Assembly (NCBI GenBank): GCA_014801815.1
Contig: JAAVDM010000028.1
Coordinates: 35,542 to 99,541, forward strand
Origin: Bacteroides sp.
Lineage (GTDB): Bacteria > Bacteroidota > Bacteroidia > Bacteroidales > Muribaculaceae
DNA length: 64,000 bases
Direction of reading: 5' to 3'
Below are positions 1-8,272 of the stretch, piece by piece (the stretch's first letter is position 1; every line of letters begins with the position of its first letter). Under the pieces are notes generated by a model, which saw only the letters and a list, made by a program, of their open reading frames with translations, was not told the origin of the DNA and ran no database searches. Both the position numbers and the translations under genes were made by a program.

Positions 1-2
1 CG

Positions 3-398
3 GAGATACAGATGAAGCTGGAGAGCTTACTCAGCAGACGGTTTGATGTGATAGATAGCTTGTGCGAAACCTATTACGAATCACAGGGCACTAAAGTGGA
101 ACGTAAGGCTATCGTCGAGAAAGTGAAAGAACAGATTGAGGAACTCAAATCGGACAGCGGTCTTTTCTCTGAAATGGAAAGATGTATCAGCGAATGTCGG
201 CCCGGCTTTATCGAAGCAATACGCGATAACTGGCCGGAGATGAAGCCTGACGATTACCACCTCATCGTCTACTTAGCCTGTAATCTTTCCAACCGCTCAA
301 TAGCTGTGCTATTAGGCAAAAGCATCGATGTGGTATACAAACGAAAGTCACGCCTCAAAGCCCGCCTTAACTCCCTTAATCTCCCCAATGGAATGTAA
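3..398 (+). CDS. C-terminal end of a larger protein with a HTH-like tail (5' truncated by window edge)
   Basis: The reading frame is open to the left edge of the window, so the ATG at 12 is probably internal and the true start lies outside. What is visible is about 131 residues ending in a segment with the character of the C-terminal helix-turn-helix found in Bacteroidetes tetratricopeptide/LuxR-like regulators: YHLIVYLACNLSNRSIAVLL followed by a basic stretch VYKRKSRLKAR. In that family the tail binds DNA, while the N-terminal part, absent here, carries TPR repeats and a membrane helix. The stop codon directly abuts the stop codon of the convergent gene at 399. Assignment to a regulator family is inference from this short tail only. 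Confidence 0.6.
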   Translation, partial: EIQMKLESLLSRRFDVIDSLCETYYESQGTKVERKAIVEKVKEQIEELKSDSGLFSEMERCISECRPGFIEAIRDNWPEMKPDDYHLIVYLACNLSNRSIAVLLGKSIDVVYKRKSRLKARLNSLNLPNGM

Positions 399-1736
399 CT
401 AATTATTACTTGCCTCTCTTTTGGTACGGTTATTATTCCTTTGTATCTGTTCCTTCTTAAATTCTTCCCAACGCCGGTTCATATTTCTGTGGGCTTTAGC
501 CGCACTGATACCCGTCAGACGTTTAAGAAGCTGTAGTGCGCGATAGCCTAAATCACGTTTGACGATTTTTCCCTGTCCAACTCTGTGATCAGGGGTAAGT
601 TTCAATCTGATTTCCTCCGGGTTTACACCTTCCACACGCTCTATCAGAGCAAGTACGGCAGGCTGCAGTTCAGGTGCTTCCGCCGGTTCGTATATCTCTA
701 TTTCCTCAGTATTGAATTTTATACCCGCCCACTTCTTTGCTTCCTTAAGGGTGATATATTCTTTGTCTATTATATAGACTTCGGCGTAGGTACTTACAAA
801 AAACGGTTCGTCAGGACGGTTAAATCTGAACATATTACGTCCTCTACCTTCAGACTCAATATTAAAAGAATAGCCGGTCAGTTCCATAGGAGAGACTGAG
901 TCCTTGACTACGTTATCATAGTTAAATCTGACTCTGAAATTATCGAAATCAAGATAGTTCTGAAAAAAGGCTGAAAGGTTCGGTACCCATTTTCTACTCG
1001 TTGTGTCTGCAAGAACATTAACATCAATGTTTATTCTGTCCTTATTTCTTATCCATACTTCTGTCGGACTGTATTTTCCATAGACTGTATCAGTACCGTA
1101 TTCAACCCGTTTAAGTGTAACAGGTATCTGTAGCACAGACATAATCCCTATCCAGTCTGACCATGAGAAATGATAATTACATTCATTGCTGACACTGTCT
1201 ATACCTAAGGCATCGGTAAAGCGGTAATAAGACTTGCTTTTCAGTACTCTTGGTTGCGACCAACCTCTGAACCGTATCTTTTTATCCGGAGTCAGCATAT
1301 AGTCCACCATTTTTTCACGGAAGAGGAAAACCGTATCAGTATATGTGGTCAGTGTCGAATATTCGCGTACATAACCCAGAAGATGCAGAATTTTATGCTG
1401 ACGAGTCTCAACGATAACCTCAGGTAATTCTGTCAGATTCTCCTGCAGAAATATAGTGTCTGTCTCTGCATTTGAAACTGTTTTCTCTTTGAATCCCAGA
1501 CAGCGTACTATAACAGGATAACTTGAGGCCGAGATATAAGGCATTCTCCCTTTTGAGTTACAGACACCAATACCATGTCCTTGAAAGTCAAATACTGACG
1601 CTCCAGGCAACGGTACATGTGTTACAGAATCTGCTACAACAGTATTACCCGCCTGTCCTTCCGTCATTAAACCGGTGAGAACAACCGCTAACACTACTAT
1701 ATACAGCCGCAAATATCTTATAACTGAATCCTGCAT
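399..1736 (-). CDS. Secreted carboxypeptidase-regulatory-like domain protein of unknown role
   Basis: The 445-residue protein starts with an N-terminal hydrophobic segment (about residues 7-27, VVLAVVLTGLMTEGQAG) that looks like a signal peptide. Next is a short beta-sandwich of the carboxypeptidase regulatory-like type (about 30-100: VVADSVTHVPLPGASVFD ... LPEVIVETR), as seen at the start of many Bacteroidetes outer-membrane proteins. The remaining 340 residues are not a TonB barrel and have no motif I recognise. They are rich in aromatic and charged residues and end in a basic tail, KKEQIQRNNNRTKR. The protein is likely periplasmic or attached to the envelope. It converges on the regulator fragment to the left and has no operon partner; only intergenic repeats lie upstream. 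Confidence 0.7.
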   Translation of the reverse strand: MQDSVIRYLRLYIVVLAVVLTGLMTEGQAGNTVVADSVTHVPLPGASVFDFQGHGIGVCNSKGRMPYISASSYPVIVRCLGFKEKTVSNAETDTIFLQENLTELPEVIVETRQHKILHLLGYVREYSTLTTYTDTVFLFREKMVDYMLTPDKKIRFRGWSQPRVLKSKSYYRFTDALGIDSVSNECNYHFSWSDWIGIMSVLQIPVTLKRVEYGTDTVYGKYSPTEVWIRNKDRINIDVNVLADTTSRKWVPNLSAFFQNYLDFDNFRVRFNYDNVVKDSVSPMELTGYSFNIESEGRGRNMFRFNRPDEPFFVSTYAEVYIIDKEYITLKEAKKWAGIKFNTEEIEIYEPAEAPELQPAVLALIERVEGVNPEEIRLKLTPDHRVGQGKIVKRDLGYRALQLLKRLTGISAAKAHRNMNRRWEEFKKEQIQRNNNRTKREASNN

Positions 1737-1873
1737 CTTCTCCCGTAATTAGTGAAATATTGCAAAATTACCTCAATCTTCTCTTACAGCTGTCATGTCT
1801 TTTCTTAATTAGTCTTAACAAAGTGAGTTTTTCCAACAGACATAAATGTGTGAACATCGTCGGGAATGCACAC
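1737..1873. other. Intergenic segment with no recognised gene
   Basis: This is the AT-rich upstream region of the secreted protein at 399-1736, just before the hairpin array. A short open frame on the plus strand (1760-1957) runs into the repeat array and has no recognisable protein features. Confidence 0.5.
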
Positions 1874-2830
1874 CTGTACAAAAATTCAATCTATCTTCCA
1901 AAACATTTTCAACTCACGCAATGTTATAAATACAGAAAATCGTTTGATTCATGTTGATTAGATTTAATTTGATTCATGTTGATTAGATTTAAGAGGTATT
2001 AAGCGATTTTCAATTCATGATGTTAGGTTAGTTAGAAAGTATTATGGAAAACACACAAGGCGCCAATCCGTGAGGACAGGTGCCTTGAGCATTTTTATAC
2101 CTCACAAAACTGTAAAATAGACTTCGCGAGGTAAGCATTAACTATCGTTCCGCTTCAGGACTAATAACTGTACAAAAAATTCAATCTCTCCTCAAAACTT
2201 TTTTAACCTACCCAATGTTATAAATAAAGAAAATCGTTTCATGATGTTAGGTTAGTTAGAAAGTATTATGGAAAAACACACAAGGCGTCAATCCGTGAGG
2301 ATAGGCGCCTTGAGCATTTCGTACATATATAAAAAATTCAACCTCCCTCCAGAACTTTTTCAACTCACGCAATGTTATAAGTACAGAAAATCGTTTCATG
2401 ATGTTAGGTTAGTTAGAAAGTATTATGGAAAACACACAAGGCGCCAATCCGTGAGGATAGACGCCTTGAGCATTTTTATATCTCACGTACCTATATAAAA
2501 AATTTAACCTCCCTCCAGAACTTTTTCAACTCACGCAATGTTATAAGTACAGAAAATCGTTTCATGATGTTAGGTTAGTTAGAAAGTATTATGGAAAAAC
2601 ACACAAGGCACCAATCCGTGAGGACAGGTGCCTTGAGCATTTTTATACCTTACCCAAACACATACGTACATGCACAAAGAAATTCAATCTCTCCCAGAAC
2701 CTTTTCAACACACGCAATGTTATAAGTACAGAAAATCGTTTCATGATGTTAGGTTAGTTAGAAAGTATTATGGAAAACACACAAGGCGCCAATCCGTGAG
2801 GATAAGGCGCCTTAGGCATTTTATATAGTA
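1874..2830 (+). repeat. Array of five copies of a 155-225 bp unit, each ending in a conserved terminator-like hairpin
   Basis: Five head-to-tail copies share a 5' block (tgtacaaaaaattcaa and ctcacgcaatgttata), a middle block (catgatgttaggttag, then ttagaaagtattatgg) and a 3' hairpin followed by a T-rich tract. The hairpins are at 2057-2086, 2282-2311, 2438-2467, 2605-2634 and 2783-2813. The outer stem is AAGGCGCC/GGCGCCTT and the inner stem ATCC/GGAT closes a GTGA loop, which fits the GNRA tetraloop class. Stem changes keep pairing in most copies: GGCGCC with GGTGCC (G-U), GGCGTC with GGCGCC (U-G), and GGCACC with GGTGCC (A-U). Copy 3 has one mismatch. An extra A in the run before the hairpin in copies 2 and 4 shifts every reading frame, so a conserved peptide is unlikely. 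The array could be tandem small-RNA genes or stacked terminators; its function is unknown. Confidence 0.75.
1943..1992. repeat. Perfect 25-bp tandem duplication inside the first array unit
   Basis: Positions 1943-1967 and 1968-1992 are identical (TTTGATTCATGTTGATTAGA plus TTTAA). This duplication and about 20 bp after it are an insertion between the cgttt and catgatg blocks that are adjacent in units 2-5. It explains why unit 1 is the longest. Confidence 0.85.
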
Positions 2831-3471
2831 GTACCAACGGGATAAAGATAAATTACTACATAGAAAAAGCAGAGGCCAAGACCAAAGTCCCGGCCCCCGC
2901 AACATCAAGGTTACGAAAAGGTGTTTCTATATGTTACTGTCGCCTGTATATGAGGCAGACGAAGTCTCAGGCAGGATAATGTCCTCGATCCTCAATCAGA
3001 CCACTCCGGCCTGCCTTACACTCCTTAATAATATAACCGTAAATAAGGTAACCTTGTATGAATAGAGAAGAAGTGTAGTCAGACAATAAATGTTCCCGTT
3101 ATGAAGCAGGGTTCTCCTCCACACCTGACGAACTCTACAACTTCGGGAACATATTTTTGGTTTTCTGATGTATCACCATCTTTGGCTGAACCACTACGAA
3201 CATTATACACGACTTGGCATCCGAGGGGTGGAAATGATACGTGCACTCGTCTGCTGAAAAGACTTGGCATCCGCATCATGGCTTCGGGCTCTCGCCTCTG
3301 TAAACTCTGTGTGGTCTGCTCTGTCCTTATAACTTTTGAAACAGGCTTTGGGTTCACAAAGGACAATATTTTTTTCATTCATTCCGGTCAAGTAAGGTGT
3401 CAGAGAGGTGATTCATCTAATTTTTCACTATGAAAAAATATACCTCCGAAAGTTTAGATAAACAAGTCACC
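2831..3471. other. Gene-poor segment; possible conserved element with a 13-bp direct repeat
   Basis: No convincing gene is seen. Overlapping open frames exist on both strands around 3079-3433, but none has a domain, a signal or a promoter. One motif, gacttggcatccg, occurs twice exactly 50 bp apart (3211-3223 and 3261-3273). The base composition at 3100-3360 is more balanced than in the AT-rich flanks. The plus-strand frame resembles, from memory only, hypothetical proteins predicted in other Bacteroidales, so the DNA may be conserved without coding for protein. Confidence 0.3.
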
Positions 3472-3727
3472 TGTCAATAACTCAACATAGCTTTACTTAA
3501 AAAATAAATATCTTTTATTAATAATTATTATAGCTTATCAATAACCTGTAGATAACCTGTCAATAACTTTTTTCAAATTGTCAATAACTTTTTATGTATT
3601 GTAGATAACTTTTATATTTAAAATTTGTATAATTCAAATACATTTTGAGATAAATAAAATTTAACCTATTTTAACAAACGTATCTAAAGTTTTTATAAAA
3701 ATTATCCCAAGCTTTACTAAATTGTCA

Positions 3728-3936
3728 ATAACCTGTAGATAAGTTGTCAATAACCTGTCAATAACTTGTAGATAACTTTTCAATAACTTTCCGATAAAAT
3801 ATTTGGAAAATTGAAAAATTTTACAGTTAAGCACCTCTCAGAACTTTTTTGAAATATGCAAGTATTTTACAAAAAAGTTATTGAAAAGTTATCTACAAGT
3901 TATTGACAGGTTATTGACAACTTATCTACAGGTTAT
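3728..3936. repeat. Perfect 63-bp inverted repeat (3728-3790 and 3874-3936) with 83-bp spacer
   Basis: The reverse complement of 3728-3790 is identical to 3874-3936 over 63 bases, and each arm carries the box order (TTATTGAAA), B, A, A, B from the centre outward. The 83-bp spacer is AT-rich. The arms diverge abruptly at their outer ends, where a type A box on the left corresponds to a type B box on the right, although the box phasing continues. Confidence 0.9.
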
Positions 3937-3972
3937 CTACAGTTATTGACAGTTTGTTGACAAGATTTTTAC

Positions 3973-3980
3973 TAACTTTG
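3973..3980 (+). promoter_or_regulatory. Bacteroidetes -7 promoter element (TAACTTTG) upstream of nadA
   Basis: TAACTTTGC matches the Bacteroidetes primary sigma -7 consensus TAnnTTTG. A TTTG lies at 3953-3956, only 16 nt upstream, shorter than the 19-21 nt seen at other promoters here, so the -33 element is uncertain. Transcription would begin near 3987, just outside the box array, and give nadA a leader of about 200 nt. Confidence 0.55.
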
Positions 3981-4192
3981 CAGTCGCGGAGACTCTTTCG
4001 CATTAATGATTATTTTATTAGTAATAAATAACTTAACTTATAAAATAGGGTATTTATGCTACACTTACCTGTAAAATATTCCAAATTACCAAATTTTATA
4101 AGCAAAAGTTATCAACAAGTTATTGACAGGTATTATTGTTGTTATTGTTAATAACTATATTAATTTTTTAAATTTATAAACAATAAAAAGAA

Positions 4193-5143
4193 ATGAACCC
4201 CTCCGAACATCATGACCCCGGTCAATTACATGAAGAGATAGCCCGGCTCAAACGTGAGAAAAATGCCCTCATCATGGCTCATTACTATCAGCGTGACGAG
4301 ATTCAGGAAATAGCCGACTTTATAGGTGACTCGTTGGCTCTTGCACGTCAGGCCGCCCTGACAGACGCTGATATTATCGTCATGTGTGGTGTCCACTTTA
4401 TGGGTGAGACAGCCAAAATTCTCTGTCCTGACAAAAAGGTGCTTGTACCTGACACGGCAGCAGGCTGTTCTCTGGCAGACAGCTGTGACCCCGAAGAGTT
4501 CCGTGCTTTTGTTGAGGCACACCCCGACCATACCGTGATAAGCTATGTGAACACATCGGCCACTGTGAAGGCTCTGACCGATATTGTGGTTACTTCAGGT
4601 AACGCACGGCGCATAATAGAATCACTTCCGGCCGACGAGAAAATTATCTTCGGCCCCGACCGTAATCTCGGCGATTATATAAATCGTGTGAGCGGTCGTA
4701 ATATGACTCTGTGGAACGGTGCCTGCCATGTGCATGACCGCTTCTCGCTCGAAAAAATCATGGAGCTTAAACGCGCCAATCCCGAAGCCAAGATACTGGT
4801 CCACCCCGAATGTCGCCGTCCGCTGCAACTTATTGCCGATAAGGTAGGCTCTACGGCTGCTCTGCTTGACTTCGCCCGTACAGACGAGGCTCCTGCATAC
4901 ATAGTCGTGACGGAAAGCGGTATTCTTTTCGAGATGCGTAAAAAATGTCCCGAAAAGAAATTCATTGCCGCTCCGGCTGACGATGCCGAGTGTCAATGTA
5001 ACGAGTGCGATTATATGAAACTCAATACCCTTGAAAAAGTCTATCGCGCACTGCGTGACGAAACCCCTGAAATTATCGTTGATGAGGAAACGGCTGAGAA
5101 AGCACGTCGACCCATCGAACGTATGCTCGAACTCTCTCTCTGA
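4193..5143 (+). CDS. nadA: Quinolinate synthase NadA
   Basis: NadA condenses iminoaspartate with dihydroxyacetone phosphate to quinolinate in de novo NAD synthesis, using a [4Fe-4S] cluster in the cytoplasm. The 316-residue length is normal for the family. Typical features are MAHYYQRDEIQEIADFIGDS near residue 30, GVHFMGETAKIL near 90, the NGACHVHDRF segment near 180 and a C-terminal cysteine region AECQCNECDYMKLNTLEKV near 270. The cysteines at GVHFMGETAKILCP, WNGAC and the C-terminal cluster are the likely iron-sulfur ligands. The ATG follows an A-rich stretch, as is usual in this phylum. The gene lies 9 bp before the TrmH-family gene and is probably cotranscribed with it. nadB and nadC are not in the window. 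Confidence 0.95.
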   Translation: MNPSEHHDPGQLHEEIARLKREKNALIMAHYYQRDEIQEIADFIGDSLALARQAALTDADIIVMCGVHFMGETAKILCPDKKVLVPDTAAGCSLADSCDPEEFRAFVEAHPDHTVISYVNTSATVKALTDIVVTSGNARRIIESLPADEKIIFGPDRNLGDYINRVSGRNMTLWNGACHVHDRFSLEKIMELKRANPEAKILVHPECRRPLQLIADKVGSTAALLDFARTDEAPAYIVVTESGILFEMRKKCPEKKFIAAPADDAECQCNECDYMKLNTLEKVYRALRDETPEIIVDEETAEKARRPIERMLELSL

Positions 5144-5152
5144 GATACCTGT

Positions 5153-5737
5153 ATGAGTCCTTCCGAAGCTGACAGAGCCTGCCTTCCTCACGAGGAGAAG
5201 GGCAGGCCCAAGAAAAATATTCTGGAGCTTACAAGACACTCTCTGGGCGAATACCGAGATATGGAGAAACTGCCCGTGCTGTTGCTGGCCGATAATGTAC
5301 GCTCGATGCACAATGTGGGTGCCTTTCTGCGTACATGTGACGCTTTCCGCATGGCCGGAGTGGTGATGGCCGGTATCACCCCTGTACCTCCCCACCCGCT
5401 TATATCAAAGACAGCCCTGGGAGCCGAGGATTCGGTAACGTGGCGCCATGTAGATGATGCTGTAGCTGAGGCACGCCGGCTCAAAGATGAGGGCTGGACA
5501 CTATGTGCTCTTGAGCAGGCACACAATAGTGTGCGTCTCGATGATTTTATACCGTCACTCGACTGCCGTTATGTAATAGTGGCCGGTAACGAAGTCGAAG
5601 GTGTCAGTCAGGAGATAGTGAATATAGCCGATACCGTACTTGAGATACCGCAGGAGGGTGTGAAACACTCTCTCAATGTCTCGGTGAGTACCGGTATAGC
5701 TCTATGGCATTTCTATGCCTCACTGTCACGAGGGTAA
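5153..5737 (+). CDS. TrmH/SpoU-family RNA 2'-O-methyltransferase
   Basis: The 194-residue SPOUT-fold methylase transfers a methyl group from AdoMet to a ribose 2'-OH in tRNA or rRNA. All three family motifs are visible: motif 1 LLLADNVRSMHNVGAFLRTC (about 43-62), motif 2 VIVAGNEVEGVSQEI (about 142-156) and motif 3 LEIPQEGVKHSLNVSVSTGI (about 163-182), which form the knotted AdoMet site. The target nucleotide cannot be told from the sequence. The gene follows nadA closely, and its last 25 bases overlap the end of the convergent glycosyltransferase gene. Confidence 0.9.
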   Translation: MSPSEADRACLPHEEKGRPKKNILELTRHSLGEYRDMEKLPVLLLADNVRSMHNVGAFLRTCDAFRMAGVVMAGITPVPPHPLISKTALGAEDSVTWRHVDDAVAEARRLKDEGWTLCALEQAHNSVRLDDFIPSLDCRYVIVAGNEVEGVSQEIVNIADTVLEIPQEGVKHSLNVSVSTGIALWHFYASLSRG

Positions 5738-6696
5738 AAATGGCGTGCGGCAAACCTGTAAAGCGGCAAACCTCCTATGTAGGTAAGCAGCGCAGTTAGA
5801 CGGTTGCGCATACGTGCCTTACTGTTGAATAGTGTGGCACGTCGCAGTCTCTTCACTGTCTGCCAGCAGGTCTGTTCTGTGTCGTGGTCATCATATCCGT
5901 TAACAGCCATAAGACCTACCATATTGAGATTGGCGCTAAGCATACGGTCATGAGCTGCCGGTAGCAGTGCCGGATAACTGTGTGCCACTTCATCGGCCAC
6001 AGCGGCTACGGCTCTGAGCACATGCAGACGCTCGGCACGGAATGTATGCAGGAAACTGCCGCCGTGCTGACGGTACAGGTAAAGTGGTTCCGGAGTATAG
6101 GCTATATTACGTGCTTTAAGGAATATTCGTGCCGACACCTCAAGATCCTCATACCAGAGTCCGGGTGTATAGCGTACCGTATCCCACAGACTGCTCCGGT
6201 ATAGCTTCCCCCACACCGAACTGTTGAGGCGTCCGGTGCGGTACAGCATCAGTTCGTAAGCCTGCTGGCCGCTGTATTCCTCTATTGGTTGCCGGGATAC
6301 AGATGGCATGTTTGCCGGCGTTCCGCTGAACATTATCTCGCCGCAGCCGGATATGTCGCAGCCGGTCCGTTTCATTACTTCAAGGAGCCTTTGCAGATAG
6401 AGCGGAGCAATCATATCATCGCCGTCGAGAAATGTCAGCATAGAGCCTCTGCGGGCCTCTAAACCGGTATTGCGTGCGGCCGACACACCGGCATTGGACT
6501 GATGCAGGGCTTTTATACGGCTGTCGCGTGCGGCATAGCTGTCGCAAATAGCTCCGCAATTGTCAGACGAACCGTCGTCTACAAGTATCAGTTCCCAATT
6601 GCGGAATGTCTGTGCGAGTACACTTTCTATACAGGCCGGCAGATAGGACTCGACACGGTAGACAGGTACGATAATTGATATTTCAGGTCGGTTCAT
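5713..6696 (-). CDS. Family 2 glycosyltransferase
   Basis: This 327-residue GT-A fold enzyme transfers a sugar from a nucleotide donor to a surface glycan acceptor at the inner face of the membrane. Visible motifs are EISIIVPVYRVESYLPACIE at the N-terminus, ELILVDDGSSDN (about 36-47), NAGVSAARNTGLE (about 67-79) and TFLDGDDM (about 88-95), the acidic DXD that binds metal and donor. A later LWYEDLEVSARI segment holds the probable catalytic ED. The sugar is unknown. It stands apart from the capsule locus, between housekeeping genes, and a strong hairpin (6724-6780) separates it from frr. Confidence 0.9.
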   Translation of the reverse strand: MNRPEISIIVPVYRVESYLPACIESVLAQTFRNWELILVDDGSSDNCGAICDSYAARDSRIKALHQSNAGVSAARNTGLEARRGSMLTFLDGDDMIAPLYLQRLLEVMKRTGCDISGCGEIMFSGTPANMPSVSRQPIEEYSGQQAYELMLYRTGRLNSSVWGKLYRSSLWDTVRYTPGLWYEDLEVSARIFLKARNIAYTPEPLYLYRQHGGSFLHTFRAERLHVLRAVAAVADEVAHSYPALLPAAHDRMLSANLNMVGLMAVNGYDDHDTEQTCWQTVKRLRRATLFNSKARMRNRLTALLTYIGGLPLYRFAARHFYPRDSEA

Positions 6697-6723
6697 GGTT
6701 GTGACGGATTAACGGCTTCCTGT

Positions 6724-6780
6724 TCACGGTATAGCAAGCGGGGACGCGCCTCAGGCACGCCCCCGCTTGCTATGCCGTGA
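6724..6780. terminator. Long hairpin between frr and the glycosyltransferase gene
   Basis: The arms TCACGGTATAGCAAGCGGGG and CCCCGCTTGCTATGCCGTGA pair over 20 positions with a single wobble. There is no clear U tract on either strand, so it may act as a factor-assisted terminator or an mRNA-stabilising stem at the end of pyrH-frr. Confidence 0.65.
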
Positions 6781-6789
6781 GAGTCCGGC

Positions 6790-7347
6790 TTATACGGTAA
6801 GTATTTCTTTTTCTTTAAGAGCGAATACCTCGTCGATATTCTTCATGTACTTGTCATGCAGTTTCTGCACTTTGCCTTCGGCATCCTTCTCGACATCCTC
6901 GCTCAGACCGTTCTTAATCTCTTTCTTGAGACCATCGATAGCCTCGCGGCGGGCGTTGCGTACAGATACCTTTGCCTGTTCGGCCTCAGCTTTTGACTGC
7001 TTTACCAGCTGCTTACGGCGGTCTTCGGTGAGCGGCGGGATATTGATACGTATTACCTCACCGTTGTTCTCAGGTGTGACACCGAGGTCGGAGTTGATGA
7101 TAGCCTTCTCAATCTCCTTGAACATTGACTTTTCCCACGGTGTGATAGCGATGGTGCGGGCGTCGGGCACACTGATATTGGCTACGTTGCTGATGGGAGC
7201 CTGTGAGCCGTAATAGTTCACACGGATTCCGTCGAGCAGACGGGCCGAGGCTTTGCCTGCACGGATATGCGACAGAGTGTCGTCAAGGTATTCCACTGCC
7301 AGCTGCATGGAGTCTTCTGCATTCTGGAGATATTCTTTTACTTCCAT
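6790..7347 (-). CDS. frr: Ribosome recycling factor
   Basis: RRF splits post-termination ribosomes together with EF-G. The 185-residue length is exactly the family size. Diagnostic features are the N-terminal helix region [20 protein letters not shown], the segment [48 protein letters not shown] and the long C-terminal helices [23 protein letters not shown]. The gene lies 63 bp after pyrH on the same strand, a pairing that is conserved widely in bacteria. Confidence 0.97.
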   Translation of the reverse strand: MEVKEYLQNAEDSMQLAVEYLDDTLSHIRAGKASARLLDGIRVNYYGSQAPISNVANISVPDARTIAITPWEKSMFKEIEKAIINSDLGVTPENNGEVIRINIPPLTEDRRKQLVKQSKAEAEQAKVSVRNARREAIDGLKKEIKNGLSEDVEKDAEGKVQKLHDKYMKNIDEVFALKEKEILTV

Positions 7348-7410
7348 GATATTTTGCGTGTTGGGGGTTATGATTGCTAATCAGGTGTTGTCTGTATAAG
7401 CGCTTATCGG

Positions 7411-8124
7411 TCAGCGGGCCGGATGCACGAGGGTACCGACATTATCGCCGGCTATCATTTTGGCCAGATTCCCCTCTATATCCATATTAAAGACATAGAT
7501 AGGCATACGGTTCTCTTTGCAGAGAGCTGTTGCGGTGAGATCCATCACCTTGAGGCCGCGTTTTATCACTTCATCGTAGCTGATTTCGTCAAATTTTTCG
7601 GCTGTAGGATCCTTTTCGGGGTCGGCTGTATAGACTCCGTCCACGCGGGTACCCTTGAGCATGACGTCAGCCTCTATCTCTATGGCACGTAGGGCCGAGC
7701 CTGTGTCGGTGGTAAAGTACGGACTGCCGGTGCCGCAGCTCATTATGGCTACTTTGCCCTGACGCATGGCTTCTATAGCACGCCACTTGGAATAGGGTTC
7801 GCCGATAGGGAACATCGGAATGGCTGTAAGCACCACTGCCGCCTGTCCTACAGCTTCGAGGGCGCTGCTCAGAGCCAGCGAATTGATAACAGTGGCCAGC
7901 ATACCCATCTGATCGCCTTTGACACGGTCAAAACCTTTGGCCGCACCCGACAGACCACGGAATATGTTACCGCCACCTATGACTATGCCGACCTCGACAC
8001 CTGCGTCGGCTATCTCCTTTATCTGACAGGCGTAGGCTGCAAGGCGTTCCTTGTCGATACCGTAGCCCTGCTGTCCCATCAGCGACTCGCCTGACAGCTT
8101 GAGCAATATACGTTTGTATTTCAT
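7411..8124 (-). CDS. pyrH: UMP kinase
   Basis: PyrH phosphorylates UMP to UDP with ATP and belongs to the amino-acid-kinase fold. The 237-residue length is typical. Visible are RILLKLSGESLMG at the N-terminus, the glycine-rich VIGGGNIFRG (about 49-58), the UMP-binding region SCGTGSPYFTTDTGSALRAI, MLKGTRVDGVYTADPEKD and the C-terminal GDNVGTLV. A perfect Bacteroidetes promoter lies upstream (8207-8237), and frr follows, so the two form one operon. Confidence 0.97.
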   Translation of the reverse strand: MKYKRILLKLSGESLMGQQGYGIDKERLAAYACQIKEIADAGVEVGIVIGGGNIFRGLSGAAKGFDRVKGDQMGMLATVINSLALSSALEAVGQAAVVLTAIPMFPIGEPYSKWRAIEAMRQGKVAIMSCGTGSPYFTTDTGSALRAIEIEADVMLKGTRVDGVYTADPEKDPTAEKFDEISYDEVIKRGLKVMDLTATALCKENRMPIYVFNMDIEGNLAKMIAGDNVGTLVHPAR

Positions 8125-8206
8125 AAAGTGATTGTTCCTGTTCGTTCTCTATGAGGGCTTCGGAACACTGCCGGCGGGGACGGCGGCGTTCTCAGCTTGT
8201 CACCCA

Positions 8207-8237
8207 CAAAGTTAATGTTTTTCGTTTAGCTATCAAA
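8207..8237 (-). promoter_or_regulatory. Promoter of pyrH-frr
   Basis: Read on the minus strand, TTTG (8234-8237) is followed after 19 nt by TAACTTTG (8207-8214), a full match to the Bacteroidetes consensus. The start site would be near 8200, giving a leader of about 75 nt. Confidence 0.8.
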
Positions 8238-8272
8238 AAAAATATCTATGTTGTGAAAAAACTGTCTTAAAA

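Larger units (their letters stand above)
3472..4128. repeat. Helically phased array of DnaA-box-like 9-mers; candidate replication origin or large operator
   Basis: At least 17 exact copies of two related 9-mers are present: type A TTATTGACA and type B TTATCTACA. On the bottom strand they begin at 3472, 3547, 3558, 3579, 3600, 3723, 3734, 3745, 3756 and 3767. On the top strand they begin at 3889, 3900, 3911, 3922, 3933, 3943 and 4120, with one TTATCAACA at 4109. Neighbours are spaced 10, 11 or 21 bp, so all face the same side of the helix. Each 9-mer differs from the DnaA consensus TTATNCACA only at position 6. The surroundings are strongly AT-rich and free of genes. This fits an oriC-type DnaA array, but a regulator operator or iteron array cannot be excluded. 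Confidence 0.7.

Noticed and set aside
2268..2498. Short repeat peptide in the hairpin array beginning MEKHTRRQS
   Set aside because: Present in two of five units only; the A-run length change shifts the frame in the others, so structure, not peptide, is conserved.
3079..3433. Overlapping open frames on both strands
   Set aside because: No domain, signal, promoter or start evidence; described as a possible conserved element instead.
3472..4128. CRISPR array
   Set aside because: The 9-mers repeat every 11 bp without spacers of 30 or more bases, and no cas genes are present.
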